Assembly: GCF_009711975.1 (NCBI RefSeq)
Contig: NZ_VIKW01000009.1
Coordinates: 62,001 to 126,000 of the forward strand
Length of the DNA: 64,000 nucleotides
Direction of reading: 5' to 3'
DNA from: Anabaena sp. UHCC 0204
Lineage (GTDB): Bacteria; Cyanobacteriota; Cyanobacteriia; Cyanobacteriales; Nostocaceae
Both the position numbers and the translations under genes were made by a program. Below, one piece after another: positions 24,851 through 33,239 of the stretch. The notes under the pieces are model-generated. The model saw only the letters and a list, made by a program, of their open reading frames with translations. It made no database searches and was not told the DNA's origin. Position 1 is the stretch's first letter. Every line of letters starts with the position of its first letter.

Positions 24851-25204
24851 TTAGCTTGCTAATAATAGCTGCTGATTTTCAACAGAAGTAGAAATATCTT
24901 CGTAATTTGGGAAAATTTCAAATACTGAATCTAGTTGAGTAAGTTCCAAAATCAATTTAACAGGAGCTTTAACGTTACAAAGTACCAATCGACAACCACT
25001 TTGACGTGCTGATGTGAGTCCTTTTACCAGGGGGACTAATCCAGAACTATCCATGAAATCTACTTCTCCTAAATCTATAACCCAGAGTTGGTGATGCTGA
25101 GGTTTTATTTCAGCCATCTGTTCGCTCAAGGCCGTACCACCCTCTAAGTCTATGCTGCCTTGGGGTTTAAACAAAATCACTTGGCGTTCTTGTGTAAGAG
25201 TCAT
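24851..25204 (-). CDS. STAS-domain protein (anti-sigma factor antagonist-like)
   Basis: With ATG 25204 (MTLTQERQ) this is a 117-residue single STAS domain. A longer frame from 25261 adds an unlikely hydrophobic lead. The phosphorylatable-serine region is LGEVDFMDSSGLVPLVKGL, matching the DSSGL motif of SpoIIAA/RsbV-type antagonists, where the first or second Ser is phosphorylated by a switch kinase. LVLCNVKAPVKLILELTQLD is the usual following segment. Such proteins take part in partner-switching control; the partner is not in the window. It stands alone, divergent from the DedA gene. Confidence 0.88.
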   Translation of the reverse strand: MTLTQERQVILFKPQGSIDLEGGTALSEQMAEIKPQHHQLWVIDLGEVDFMDSSGLVPLVKGLTSARQSGCRLVLCNVKAPVKLILELTQLDSVFEIFPNYEDISTSVENQQLLLAS

Positions 25205-25579
25205 AAATTTAACTAAGTATTGAAAGATTCGAGAAAAAACCGATACTAATACTGTCCACACTTCAACAATCTATTTACAGTTTAACCTGATCTAAAAGGT
25301 TTGACCGTAATTTAGTTGAAACAATTGTCTACAGTAGCTATACCGTATAATTTTTGATTAATATTTTCAGTATATACACAATCTTTCAGTAAATTCGGTA
25401 TCAAATTTATCTTTTATAAATTTCTGATCGGTTTACAAGTGATTGATAAATTATTCATAAGCTAATTTTTTGACGATTTTACAATCAAAATTCAAAACCG
25501 CAATAAATTCTTTGACACTCCCAGCCAAGACAAGCGAAGATATGTAAAAGGTAAAATTTTGTAAACTCGGTGGTGCTGG
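25205..25579. other. Divergent intergenic region (STAS / DedA)
   Basis: This 375-base AT-rich gap must contain promoters for both flanking genes. I see no hairpin, repeat array or short gene that I can support. Confidence 0.4.
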
Positions 25580-26209
25580 ATGTCTTTTGAGCTAATTTCA
25601 CTAGAAAACATCCAAGAAATTGCTCATAATTATGGTTATTTGGCAATTTTTTTAGGAATCTTGCTAGAGAATTTGGGCATTCCTCTACCTGGTGAAACCG
25701 TGACTATTGTTGGTGGTTTCCTCGCTGGTAGTAATGAACTAAATTATTGGTTGGTTCTCGGTGACGCTGTTGGTGGTGCTGTAATTGGTGGTAATTGCGG
25801 CTATTGGATTGGTCGAGTAGGTGGTTGGCCTTTCTTGCTTCAAGCTGGGAAGATTTTCCGCATCTCGGAAGTACGACTGTTGAGTATTAAAGAACAATTT
25901 ACTGAAAACGCTGCTAAAGCTGTCTTTTTTGGTCGCTTTTTTGCCTTGTTGCGAATTTTTGCTGCACCACTTGCTGGGATAGCGGAAATGCCGTTTGGCA
26001 AATTCTTGATTTATAACTTAGCTGGGGCGACAGTATGGGCCAGTGTGATGGTGACTTTAGCTTTTTTTGCAGGGAGAATTATTTCTTTAGAACAATTGGT
26101 GACTTGGGTAAGTCAATTTGCGATTTTTGCTTTACTTATCTTAGTTGCTGTGATTGCGATCCCAATTTGGTGGGAGTCTCGTGCAGTTAAGGAGCAAACA
26201 GAAGAGTAG
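25580..26209 (+). CDS. DedA family membrane protein
   Basis: This 209-residue protein is of the DedA/VTT (SNARE-associated) family. The family pattern is clear: GYLAIFLGILLENLGIPLPGE (with the conserved E and PxPGE), GGNCGYWIGRVGG, and the signature FFGRFFALLRIFAAPLAGIA with the conserved Arg residues. There are about five membrane segments and a short cytoplasmic tail. Bacterial DedA proteins are implicated in lipid-carrier (undecaprenyl phosphate or PE) flipping and membrane homeostasis; the substrate of this one is unknown. The stop codon is immediately followed by a TAATGGG repeat array. Confidence 0.92.
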   Translation: MSFELISLENIQEIAHNYGYLAIFLGILLENLGIPLPGETVTIVGGFLAGSNELNYWLVLGDAVGGAVIGGNCGYWIGRVGGWPFLLQAGKIFRISEVRLLSIKEQFTENAAKAVFFGRFFALLRIFAAPLAGIAEMPFGKFLIYNLAGATVWASVMVTLAFFAGRIISLEQLVTWVSQFAIFALLILVAVIAIPIWWESRAVKEQTEE

Positions 26210-26210
26210 G

Positions 26211-26289
26211 TAATGGGTAATGGGTAATGGGTAATGGGTAATGGGTAATAAATTATTTCCAATCACCAATCACCAATTACCAATCACCT
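26211..26289. repeat. STRR heptamer arrays (TAATGGG and CAATCACC-type)
   Basis: Five perfect TAATGGG units occupy 26211-26245. A second array of CCAATCA/CCAATTA units lies at 26259-26288. It fills the whole gap between the dedA-like and argG stops. Confidence 0.9.
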
Positions 26290-26291
26290 AA

Positions 26292-27491
26292 TTATTTATT
26301 CTGTTGCGCCCAAATACGAGTAGGTAGTCCCCAAACATAGATGAAGCCTTCTGCGGCTTTGTGATCAAATTGATCATCTGCGCCGTAGGTGGCTAAGTCT
26401 GGAGTGTAGAGGGAATTATCACTCCAACGGCCAACTATGGTAGCGTTACCTTTGAATAGTTTTAACCGCACTACACCAGATACTCTCTCTTGTGTTTGTT
26501 GAATAAAGGCATCTAACGCAGCTTTAAGTGGACTGTACCAAAGTCCGTTGTATACGAGTTTGGTGTAAGTTTCTTCAATGCCTCGTTTGTACTGACTGAC
26601 ATCGGCTGTTAAAGTCAGGCTTTCTAAATCACGGTGGGCGTTGATCAGAACTACCATTGCTGGTGATTCGTATATTTCCCGTGATTTGATACCTACTAAG
26701 CGGTTTTCAATCATGTCAATCCGCCCAATACCATGATTTCCGACGATTTGATTGAGTTGTTCAATTAATTCGACAGGGTTTTTGGTTGTACCATTGATGG
26801 TGGTAGGAAGCCCTTTTTGGAAACCAATTTCTAAGTATTCTGGCTCATTAGGAGTGTCAGCGATCGCCTTTGTCATTTCATAGATTTCTTCTGGCGGCTC
26901 ATTGGCTGGATCTTCCAATGTACCAGCTTCAATACTGCGACCAAGTAAGTTTTTATCTATACTGAAAGGAGAGGATTTTTTTACTGGTGTGGGAATCCCA
27001 AATTGCTCACCATAGGCGATAGTTTGCTCCCGACTCATTCCCCATTCTCTAGCTGGTGCAAGGATTTTGAGGTTGGGATTGAGGGCTGTACAGGAAACAT
27101 CGAAGCGTACTTGATCGTTACCTTTACCTGTGCAACCGTGAGCGATCGCATCCGCACCATATTTTGCAGCCGCTTCTACTAAAATCTTAGCAATTAGAGG
27201 GCGAGCTAGGGCTGTTCCTAGAGGATAGCGATTTTCATAGAGCGCATTGGCTTGAATTGCCGGAAAAGCATACTCTCTAACAAAGATATCCTTAACATCC
27301 GCTACTAAGGATTCACTTGCACCCGATTTTAGGGCTTTTTCTCGAACTGGTTCTAATTCATCTCCCTGGCCTAAATCTGCTGCTAGGGTAATTACCTCTT
27401 CTACTCCCCACTCTTTCTTTAAGTAGGGAATGCAAACGGAAGTATCTACTCCACCAGAATATGCCAGAACAACCTTTTTTGCGCGACCCAT
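26292..27491 (-). CDS. argG: Argininosuccinate synthase
   Basis: This 399-residue ATP-dependent ligase joins citrulline and aspartate in arginine synthesis. The P-loop-like [21 protein letters not shown] is at the N-terminus. Later motifs are [14 protein letters not shown] and [14 protein letters not shown], and [20 protein letters not shown] is diagnostic. The chosen start ATG 27491 (MGRAKK) has a GGAG ribosome-binding site; the frame extends to 27503 without support. The 3' end abuts a short-repeat array. A normal housekeeping gene. Confidence 0.98.
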   Translation of the reverse strand: MGRAKKVVLAYSGGVDTSVCIPYLKKEWGVEEVITLAADLGQGDELEPVREKALKSGASESLVADVKDIFVREYAFPAIQANALYENRYPLGTALARPLIAKILVEAAAKYGADAIAHGCTGKGNDQVRFDVSCTALNPNLKILAPAREWGMSREQTIAYGEQFGIPTPVKKSSPFSIDKNLLGRSIEAGTLEDPANEPPEEIYEMTKAIADTPNEPEYLEIGFQKGLPTTINGTTKNPVELIEQLNQIVGNHGIGRIDMIENRLVGIKSREIYESPAMVVLINAHRDLESLTLTADVSQYKRGIEETYTKLVYNGLWYSPLKAALDAFIQQTQERVSGVVRLKLFKGNATIVGRWSDNSLYTPDLATYGADDQFDHKAAEGFIYVWGLPTRIWAQQNK

Positions 27492-27648
27492 TAGTTTCTC
27501 CACTTAGGAAAACAAAGAATGAGTCATTATTATATCTGACTACATCGTGTATATTTTACTGATGCAACAGCGATCCAATTAAAAATTCTTTTATTCAAAA
27601 TTTAAAATCAAGAAACCCTGACTTTGTGGTATTTATCATATTCTGAAT

Positions 27649-28635
27649 ATGGATAATAGTATTTTCAGTAAAACTATGTTTTTTAGTATTGTAATTCCCA
27701 CTTACAATCGCTTACCGATTTTGCAAAAGTGCCTCCGCGCTTTAGAGTTACAGGAATTGAAAGATATAACGCCCATACAAGGTTATGAAGTTGTCTTAGT
27801 GGATGATGGTTCTACCGATGGTACACTAGACTGGTTAGCAGAGCATAAAGATGAGTTCCCTCATTTACGGTGTTTTGAACAGGATCATGCTGGTCCTGCT
27901 GCTGCACGGAATTTAGGGGTGAACAAAGCACTGGGAGACACGATAATTTTTATTGATAGTGATTTAGTAGTGCTGAACAGCTTTCTACAAGCTCATGCAG
28001 ATGCTTTGGTGCAGGGAAAAAAGAAGTTGGAGAGTAATACATCCGATACACCAAAAGAACGTTTTTTTACTTATGGTGCAGTCATTAACACTTGCAATTT
28101 TGAAAATCCGACTGCTGAACCTTATAAAATCACAGATTTTTCCGCTGCTTTCTTTGCTACGGGTAATGTCGCTATTTCCAAACATTGGTTAGAAGCAGCC
28201 GGTTTATTTGATACTGGTTTTCAACTTTATGGTTGGGAAGATTTAGAATTAGGGGTAAGATTAAAAAAATTAGGTTTGAGTTTAATTAAATGTCCTGAAG
28301 CTGTTGGTTATCATTGGCATCCAGCCTTTAGTTTACAACAAATTCCTAAGTTAATTGATCAAGAAATCCAACGGGGACGAATGGGAGTTTTATTTTATCA
28401 AAAACATCCTACTTGGGAAGTGAAAATGATGATTCAAATGACTTGGTTTCATCGTTTATTATGGGGGATTCTTTCTTTAAATGGGGCATTGAATGAAAAA
28501 ACCATGTCTCCTTTTTTGCAATGGTTAATTAATTTAGGGAAACCGCAGTTGGCTTTGGAAATTGCGCGAATTTTCTTAAATTGGTATAATGTAAAAAGTG
28601 TTTATGCTGCTTATAAGGAAATGCAGGATAAATAG
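27649..28635 (+). CDS. Glycosyltransferase family 2
   Basis: This 328-residue GT-A glycosyltransferase has SIVIPTYNRLPILQKCLRAL at the N-terminus, then VVLVDDGSTDGT, AAARNLGVN and IIFIDSDLVV (the DxD-type metal site). Further on, LYGWEDLELGVRLKKLG (ED motif) is the acceptor/catalytic region. The last ~70 residues are amphipathic and may lie against the membrane. It is not near the polysaccharide cluster and has no operon partner. The target could be a glycolipid or a glycan. The first ATG is 27649; ATG 27676 (MFFSIV) is a plausible alternative. Confidence 0.87.
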   Translation: MDNSIFSKTMFFSIVIPTYNRLPILQKCLRALELQELKDITPIQGYEVVLVDDGSTDGTLDWLAEHKDEFPHLRCFEQDHAGPAAARNLGVNKALGDTIIFIDSDLVVLNSFLQAHADALVQGKKKLESNTSDTPKERFFTYGAVINTCNFENPTAEPYKITDFSAAFFATGNVAISKHWLEAAGLFDTGFQLYGWEDLELGVRLKKLGLSLIKCPEAVGYHWHPAFSLQQIPKLIDQEIQRGRMGVLFYQKHPTWEVKMMIQMTWFHRLLWGILSLNGALNEKTMSPFLQWLINLGKPQLALEIARIFLNWYNVKSVYAAYKEMQDK

Positions 28636-29103
28636 GGCTTGCTGATAGTGTGGTGTAAGCCATGTAATTGACAATGCTTAATAACCCAAGTTGCTAGTAC
28701 CGCAGGGCGGAATTAAAAATTAAAAATTAAAAATTAAAAAAGCAGATGACACAAGCTTTTTGAGAATTCTTAATGGTTGGTTTACTTACGCCGTTATGTA
28801 CTAGTCATCTAGTTAAGGCTGATGATTGGTGATTGGTAATTAGTGATAAAATATTAGTCTTGATCCTGTACTTCGACTATGGCTACGCCAAGCAGGCGAT
28901 CGCTCAGTAACCTCCTGATTCTGACAATTTATCTAACTCGAACTTTACGTTAATAGAAATCTTCTTGTTAATGGTTGTAAGTCATTTCCTAATAATAGGA
29001 GATTGATATTTTCAGGAGATGTGTATTATCTTATTTATTAGCCAGTTGTCAGTTGTCAGTTGTAAATTCTTACTCTGACTTCTGACTCCTGACTTATAAA
29101 CTA
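28636..29103. repeat. Repeat-rich intergenic region
   Basis: This 468-base gap between the GT2 gene and the bacterioferritin-like gene holds four AATTAAA units (28711-28738), GATTGGT-type units near 28823, a HIP1 octamer at 28899, CAGTTGT units at 29043-29063 and TCTGACT-type units near 29077. I see no gene in it. Confidence 0.75.
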
Positions 29104-29538
29104 TTAGCTAAAATCACGTAACATTTTTTTGAGTTCGAGATTGTGCATCTCTTCTTGTCCAATCATGCCACGAGCGAATTCTTCTAGGTAAATACTGGCG
29201 TTAGTGACAGTTTCTAGAAGACTTTTGTACATATCCAAAGCGTTCTTTTCATGGGATAAACTTTCTTGCAAGATGTCCTTGACATTATGTTTAAAAGTTT
29301 CTTCCATTGGGGCAATTCTCAAAGTAGGATGTCCCTCTAAACCAGTGAGAATTTCTCCTACTTGTTGAGCATGAAGTAAAGATTCTGTGGCTTGCGCTTT
29401 GAAGAATGCCACAATGGGGATACGATTGGGACCTGTCACCATTAAGGAATAATGGGTGTAGCGAACTACCCCTGCTAGTTCAAATTCCATAATGGCGTTG
29501 AGGATGTCAATGGTCTTTTTGTGATCGAGTTCTTGCAT
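29104..29538 (-). CDS. Bacterioferritin-like protein
   Basis: This 144-residue four-helix ferritin-like protein probably stores or handles iron. Helix 1 carries MEFELAGVVRYTHYS (Glu20). Helix 2 has ATESLLHAQQVGEIL, and helix 4 has GQEEMHNLELKKML with E129-x2-H132. In canonical bacterioferritin the helix-2 ligands are spaced E-x2-H, but here they are E52-x3-H56, so one ferroxidase ligand may be displaced. Cyanobacteria often carry two Bfr-type subunits with complementary heme and ferroxidase sites, and this could be one of such a pair. A single gene, divergent from the repeat-rich region 29539-30045. Confidence 0.8.
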   Translation of the reverse strand: MQELDHKKTIDILNAIMEFELAGVVRYTHYSLMVTGPNRIPIVAFFKAQATESLLHAQQVGEILTGLEGHPTLRIAPMEETFKHNVKDILQESLSHEKNALDMYKSLLETVTNASIYLEEFARGMIGQEEMHNLELKKMLRDFS

Positions 29539-29718
29539 TAGTTGTTAAGTTCAGCAAAATTACAAATAGAGAGTATTTAGCTACCAATTATGAGTGAGAA
29601 GTTATACTTTTTTCAGGTTTTGAAAAACAAAACTATTCTCACTCTTAGTTTTTAACTATTTTCTCTCTTATTCACCATTTTAAACTTCTTATTCTGTACT
29701 TCCAATGGTGTGAAAATA

Positions 29719-29820
29719 CTAACTTTGTGCTTTAGTGTTAGTTTTTCCTAGCACTTTTTGAGTATTTTCCTCTATGGTTTTCACCAACTTGGTAACATCT
29801 TCAGGATTTTCCTGCGCCAT
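29719..29820 (-). CDS. Possible small protein or 3' remnant of a gene
   Basis: A 33-codon frame (ATG 29820-29818, stop TAG 29721-29719) reads MAQENPEDVTKLVKTIEENT and ends NTKAQS. The composition is that of a soluble helical protein and the frame stays open upstream through the left arm of the inverted repeat at 29845, so it may be the broken 3' end of a longer gene. I do not recognise the family. Support is weak: there is a distant AAAGG and no other signal. Confidence 0.25.
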   Translation of the reverse strand: MAQENPEDVTKLVKTIEENTQKVLGKTNTKAQS

Positions 29821-29844
29821 TTGGCTAGAAATACCTTTATATAG

Positions 29845-29935
29845 CAATACTATTGCCAAAACCCTGAAAACCTATTGATATCGTCACGATTTTATTGGGT
29901 TTCATACCTATTTAGGAAAATTGGCAATAGTATTG
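29845..29935. repeat. 91-bp element bounded by a perfect 15-bp inverted repeat
   Basis: CAATACTATTGCCAA (29845-29859) and its exact complement (29921-29935) enclose 61 bases. It could be a MITE-like insertion or a large hairpin. Confidence 0.65.
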
Positions 29936-29952
29936 TAACATATAAGACAATC

Positions 29953-30007
29953 ACTATGACGATTAGAAATCGCACCTACATAGACAAAACCCGCCTGCGC
30001 GGGTTAT
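29953..30007. repeat. Dispersed palindromic repeat, related to 9676
   Basis: ACGATTAGAAATCGC, CCTACATAGACAAAACCCGCC and a hairpin AACCCGCCTGCGCGGGTT line up with the left half of the element at 9676-9722, allowing about eight changes over 47 bases. Changes in the hairpin are compensatory (CAC/GTG against CGC/GCG), so the structure is conserved. Confidence 0.65.
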
Positions 30008-30045
30008 TTTATATAAATATCAAACAAATTGCATTTACGAATGAT

Positions 30046-30582
30046 ATGGATAATTATCAACTGATAACCATAGGAATTTCTCTATACAAAGAAAATAAAT
30101 ATAGTGAAGCTATTGATTGTTTTAACCAAATTATTGCTCAAGACCAAAATTCTTCTACAGCTTATCACTATCGAGGTTTAATTTGCAGGAAACAAAGAGA
30201 TGATCAAGGTGCAATTACTGATTTACAAAAAGCTGATACACTTGTAGCTGATCAAGAATATACAAATATCTGTCAAAAAATTCAGAATTTAATTGGAAAA
30301 GATTATTCGCATTCTTCTAATAATAAAAATAATGATAATGATGAATTTTATCATATTGAATATGAAGGTACTTGGCACTTAGAACAAGAAATATATGATT
30401 TAATATCATCCGAATTAAATAAATTTGAAAATTTCCTTTCTAGCCGATTAGAAACTATTGAGTTATTGCGAAAAAAGCGGGGTGAAAATTCTCAGTTCAA
30501 TCAGGAAAAATTAGAAAGTAAAAACTTACCTATATATAATTCTTACCAAAGCTTCAGATTCCTAATTTCTTCAAGCAGTTAG
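30046..30582 (+). CDS. TPR-repeat protein
   Basis: With ATG 30046 this is a 178-residue protein. The N-terminal ~70 residues form about two tetratricopeptide repeats: LITIGISLYKENKYSEAIDC, FNQIIAQDQNSSTAYHYRG, then the second unit beginning LICRKQRDDQGAITDLQKA. The middle is a low-complexity Asn/Asp stretch (SSNNKNNDNDE) and the end is polar with no recognised domain. TPRs mediate protein contacts, and the partner is unknown. The open frame extends to 29875, but that part is made of palindromic repeats and should not count. No clear ribosome-binding site precedes the ATG. Confidence 0.65.
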   Translation: MDNYQLITIGISLYKENKYSEAIDCFNQIIAQDQNSSTAYHYRGLICRKQRDDQGAITDLQKADTLVADQEYTNICQKIQNLIGKDYSHSSNNKNNDNDEFYHIEYEGTWHLEQEIYDLISSELNKFENFLSSRLETIELLRKKRGENSQFNQEKLESKNLPIYNSYQSFRFLISSSS

Positions 30583-30807
30583 AATTATGAGATTATGTCA
30601 TAAAGATTTATAAATGTTAACGATTGAAAAAATAAATATATAATTTGATGTATTTTTTATTATAAATAAAACCTAAAAAAAAGCCAAAAACATCTGCCAA
30701 TAAGGCATTGTAAAAAGAGGTAAATTTTAGTTTGCTATTAATTTTGTTAGTCGTTATATTGCTTAAATTAGTCTGCAAAAAAAACACATTAAAAAATACA
30801 GGGTCTC

Positions 30808-31731
30808 ATGCACATACCAGATGGATTTGTTTCAGTACCAGTAGCAGCAGTTACCAGTTTAGCTAGTGCAGCCGCTTTATTTGTTTCTTTTGAGCGATCG
30901 CAAACAGCTTTTGGCATTCGTCGCGCTCCCCTACTAGGGTTAACCACCGCCTTTATTTTTGCAGCCCAAATGATTAATTTTCCCGTAGCTGGAGGCACTA
31001 GCGGACACTTATGCGGCGGTGCATTAGCGGCGATTATTTTAGGTAGTCCTTGGGCGGGAATGTTATGTATAGCAACAGTTTTAATTATTCAAGCAGTGCT
31101 ATTTGCTGATGGTGGTATTACTGCCTTGGGTGCAAATATTTTAAATCTGGGAGTAATTGGTGTTTGGGTAGCTTGGGGATTAACCCAAACCTTACAAAGA
31201 CTACTTGGTGGTTCTAAAGGACGTTTACCCCTAGCAGCCGGAATTGCTGCTGGTGTGAGTGTAGTTGTCGCGGCGATCGCTTGTGCCATTGAACTAGCCC
31301 TTTCAGGAACAGCACCAGCTAACCTGGTTTTACCCACCATGGCAGGTGTACATATTTTAATTGGTGTTGGTGAAGGATTGATTACTGGGGGTGTATTGAC
31401 TTATTTAGCCACAGCCCGTCCAGATTTGTTACCAGGTGAAGAAGAAAAATTTAAAGGCTGGTTAGTACCTGTTGTGAGTATTATTCTTGTAGCGGGTGTG
31501 TTGTCCCTATTTGCTTCCGCTTGGCCTGATGGGTTGGAAAGAGTCGCAGAAAACATGGGTTTTATTAACTTAGCTGAAGAAGTCAGAATAGAAGTACCCA
31601 CGCCCTTTGCTGATTACAGTATTCAAGGTTTGGAACAAATAGGTACGAGTATTGCGGGTTTGATAGGTGCTACAGCTTGCTTTGGTGTAGCCTTTGGAAT
31701 TGCCAAAGTGATGAAACCGAAAAATGCTTAA
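30808..31731 (+). CDS. Cobalt/nickel ECF transporter substrate-binding subunit (CbiM-CbiN fusion)
   Basis: This 307-residue membrane protein begins MHIPDGF, the metal-binding N-terminus (Met1-His2) of CbiM/NikM, which must be free, so this start is firm. AGGTSGHLCGGALAAIILG and HILIGVGEGLITGG are CbiM motifs. The C-terminal third (WPDGLERVAENMGF, then a last helix) is a fused CbiN/NikN-like PDGLE domain. It captures Co2+ or Ni2+ in the cytoplasmic membrane. It overlaps the next gene by eight bases. I see no cobalamin riboswitch in the 225 bases upstream, so metal-dependent control, if any, may use a protein. Confidence 0.92.
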   Translation: MHIPDGFVSVPVAAVTSLASAAALFVSFERSQTAFGIRRAPLLGLTTAFIFAAQMINFPVAGGTSGHLCGGALAAIILGSPWAGMLCIATVLIIQAVLFADGGITALGANILNLGVIGVWVAWGLTQTLQRLLGGSKGRLPLAAGIAAGVSVVVAAIACAIELALSGTAPANLVLPTMAGVHILIGVGEGLITGGVLTYLATARPDLLPGEEEKFKGWLVPVVSIILVAGVLSLFASAWPDGLERVAENMGFINLAEEVRIEVPTPFADYSIQGLEQIGTSIAGLIGATACFGVAFGIAKVMKPKNA

Positions 31732-32383
31732 AATTTCCTTGCCATTACGCTTGCAATTATCGCTCATTATTGTGATTGGGGCGGCTTTTTTAAAGCATTA
31801 TAGTTGGTCTAATTTGCTTGTGTATGGAGCGATCGCCCTTTTGTGGGTGGGCATTTTAAAAGTCCCCATTCGCAAATTAGGGGGTTTACTGGGTGCAGAA
31901 TTCATTTTTCTCTCCTTGGTAGCTTTACCTTTGGGATGGGAAAAGGCTAGTTTTTTGCTCGTGCGATCGCTAATCTGTTTAATTACCATGAACAGTTTTT
32001 TATTAACCTTACCCCCCCACAGTTTAGGCATTGCCCTGAAAAACTTACCACTACCTGCACCATTAAAGGAAAACCTGATTTTGGCAGGACAATATTTAGA
32101 AATTTTGCTCTCAGAAGTCACCCGGATGCAGCGCAGCGCCCAATTACGTGGTTTAAACGGAACAACAGGATGGTTACGCTATGCCAGTGCCTCAATGATT
32201 GGGGCTTTGTATCTCCGCACCTTAGATAGAGCCGAAAGAGTTTACGCTGCCATGATCACTCGTGGATATAACGGACAATTACCCATAGATTCCACCCTGA
32301 AACCGAAAGAACGCTTTATCTTGTTAATAGCTGGGGTGACAGCTACTTGTTTAACCCTAAGTTCCTACCTTACTGTTATTTGA
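31724..32383 (+). CDS. ECF transporter transmembrane protein (CbiQ/EcfT)
   Basis: This 219-residue membrane subunit couples the ATPase to the substrate-specific CbiM part. The N-terminal half is very hydrophobic. The C-terminal cytoplasmic helices contain RMQRSAQLRGL and a second basic motif YAAMITRGYNG, the two Arg-containing coupling signatures (A-R-G type) of EcfT/CbiQ. The start overlaps cbiM by eight bases and the ATPase gene follows after 10 bases, so the three form one operon. Specificity (Co or Ni) is not visible here. Confidence 0.9.
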   Translation: MLKISLPLRLQLSLIIVIGAAFLKHYSWSNLLVYGAIALLWVGILKVPIRKLGGLLGAEFIFLSLVALPLGWEKASFLLVRSLICLITMNSFLLTLPPHSLGIALKNLPLPAPLKENLILAGQYLEILLSEVTRMQRSAQLRGLNGTTGWLRYASASMIGALYLRTLDRAERVYAAMITRGYNGQLPIDSTLKPKERFILLIAGVTATCLTLSSYLTVI

Positions 32384-32393
32384 GTGGTGAATC

Positions 32394-33158
32394 TTGACAT
32401 CCTTAATTTCTAAACCCCAAATTGCTATCTCTCAACCGCATACTAATGTAGTTGAGGTACAAAATCTGGTGTATGCCTATTCGCACCAGCAACCTGTATT
32501 GCAAGAAATTTCTTTCACCTTGAGAACAGGCGATCGCGTGGCTTTAATGGGCGCTACTGGTTCAGGAAAAAGCACTTTACTAGAAAACCTGATCGGTTTA
32601 AAACAAGCCCAAAGTGGCAAAGTCTGGATTAATGGTATACCCATCTCACCAAATACCCTGCCGCAAATTAGGCAACAAATTGGTTTTAGCTTTCAAGACG
32701 CTAACGACCAATTATTTATGCCCACAATCCTCGAAGATATTACCTTTGGTCCTCTTAACTATGGTGTCTCATCCATAGCTGCCAAAGAAAAAGCCCATCA
32801 ACTATTAGCTGACTTTGGACTAGAAGCCTACGCCCACCGTTCCGCTCATGAACTTTCTGGAGGACAAAGACGTTTAGCCGCCCTCGCCGCCGTTTTAGCC
32901 CTAGATCCAGCAATTCTCATCTTAGACGAACCAACCAACGGACTTGATCCAGCCTGGCGACGACATTTAGCCCAAGTATTATTAAAATTACCCATACAGG
33001 TGATGTTAATAGCCTCTCATGATCTCCATTGGCTAGGAAGAGTTACCCAACGAGCTTTAGTTCTATCTACTGGTAAAATCCAAATAGACGGCGATATTCA
33101 AACACTCTTGCAAGATGGAACAACTTTAGATAGGTTAGGGTTGCCTGTAGATTGGTAA
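32394..33158 (+). CDS. ECF transporter ATP-binding protein (CbiO-like)
   Basis: This 254-residue ABC ATPase starts at TTG 32394, with GGTGA a few bases upstream. Walker A is LMGATGSGKSTLLENLIG, the Q-loop FSFQDANDQLF is typical of CbiO, the signature is ELSGGQRRLAALAAVL and Walker B is ILILDEPTNGLD. ASHDL holds the switch His. It powers uptake of Co2+ or Ni2+ with the two preceding membrane proteins. The order CbiM(N)-CbiQ-CbiO is complete in this operon. An unannotated extra ~20 residues lie before the ABC core. Confidence 0.93.
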   Translation: MTSLISKPQIAISQPHTNVVEVQNLVYAYSHQQPVLQEISFTLRTGDRVALMGATGSGKSTLLENLIGLKQAQSGKVWINGIPISPNTLPQIRQQIGFSFQDANDQLFMPTILEDITFGPLNYGVSSIAAKEKAHQLLADFGLEAYAHRSAHELSGGQRRLAALAAVLALDPAILILDEPTNGLDPAWRRHLAQVLLKLPIQVMLIASHDLHWLGRVTQRALVLSTGKIQIDGDIQTLLQDGTTLDRLGLPVDW

Positions 33159-33239
33159 ACTGAATAAAGACAAAAATTCCTAATTGCATGACAAGAAAGG
33201 AATTTTGGTTAATATGAATGGGATTTTATTGCGCTTGGG

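Larger units (their letters stand above)
29539..30045. other. Intergenic region with a short frame and two repeat elements
   Basis: This 507-base gap contains, in order, AT-rich DNA, a possible 33-codon minus-strand frame (29719-29820), a 91-base inverted-repeat element (29845-29935) and a palindromic repeat (29953-30007). The long frame that begins at 29875 on the plus strand is made of these repeats and is not considered coding. Confidence 0.6.

Noticed and set aside
26211-26289. CRISPR-like array after the DedA gene
   Set aside because: The units are seven bases and directly abutting with no spacers, so these are STRR repeats and not CRISPR.
29875-30045. N-terminal extension of the TPR gene
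   Set aside because: The extension is made of an inverted-repeat arm and a palindromic repeat; protein similarity to TPR begins after ATG 30046.
30583-30807. Possible cobalamin riboswitch before cbiM
   Set aside because: I could not find the conserved core or a convincing multi-stem fold; the region is simply AT-rich.
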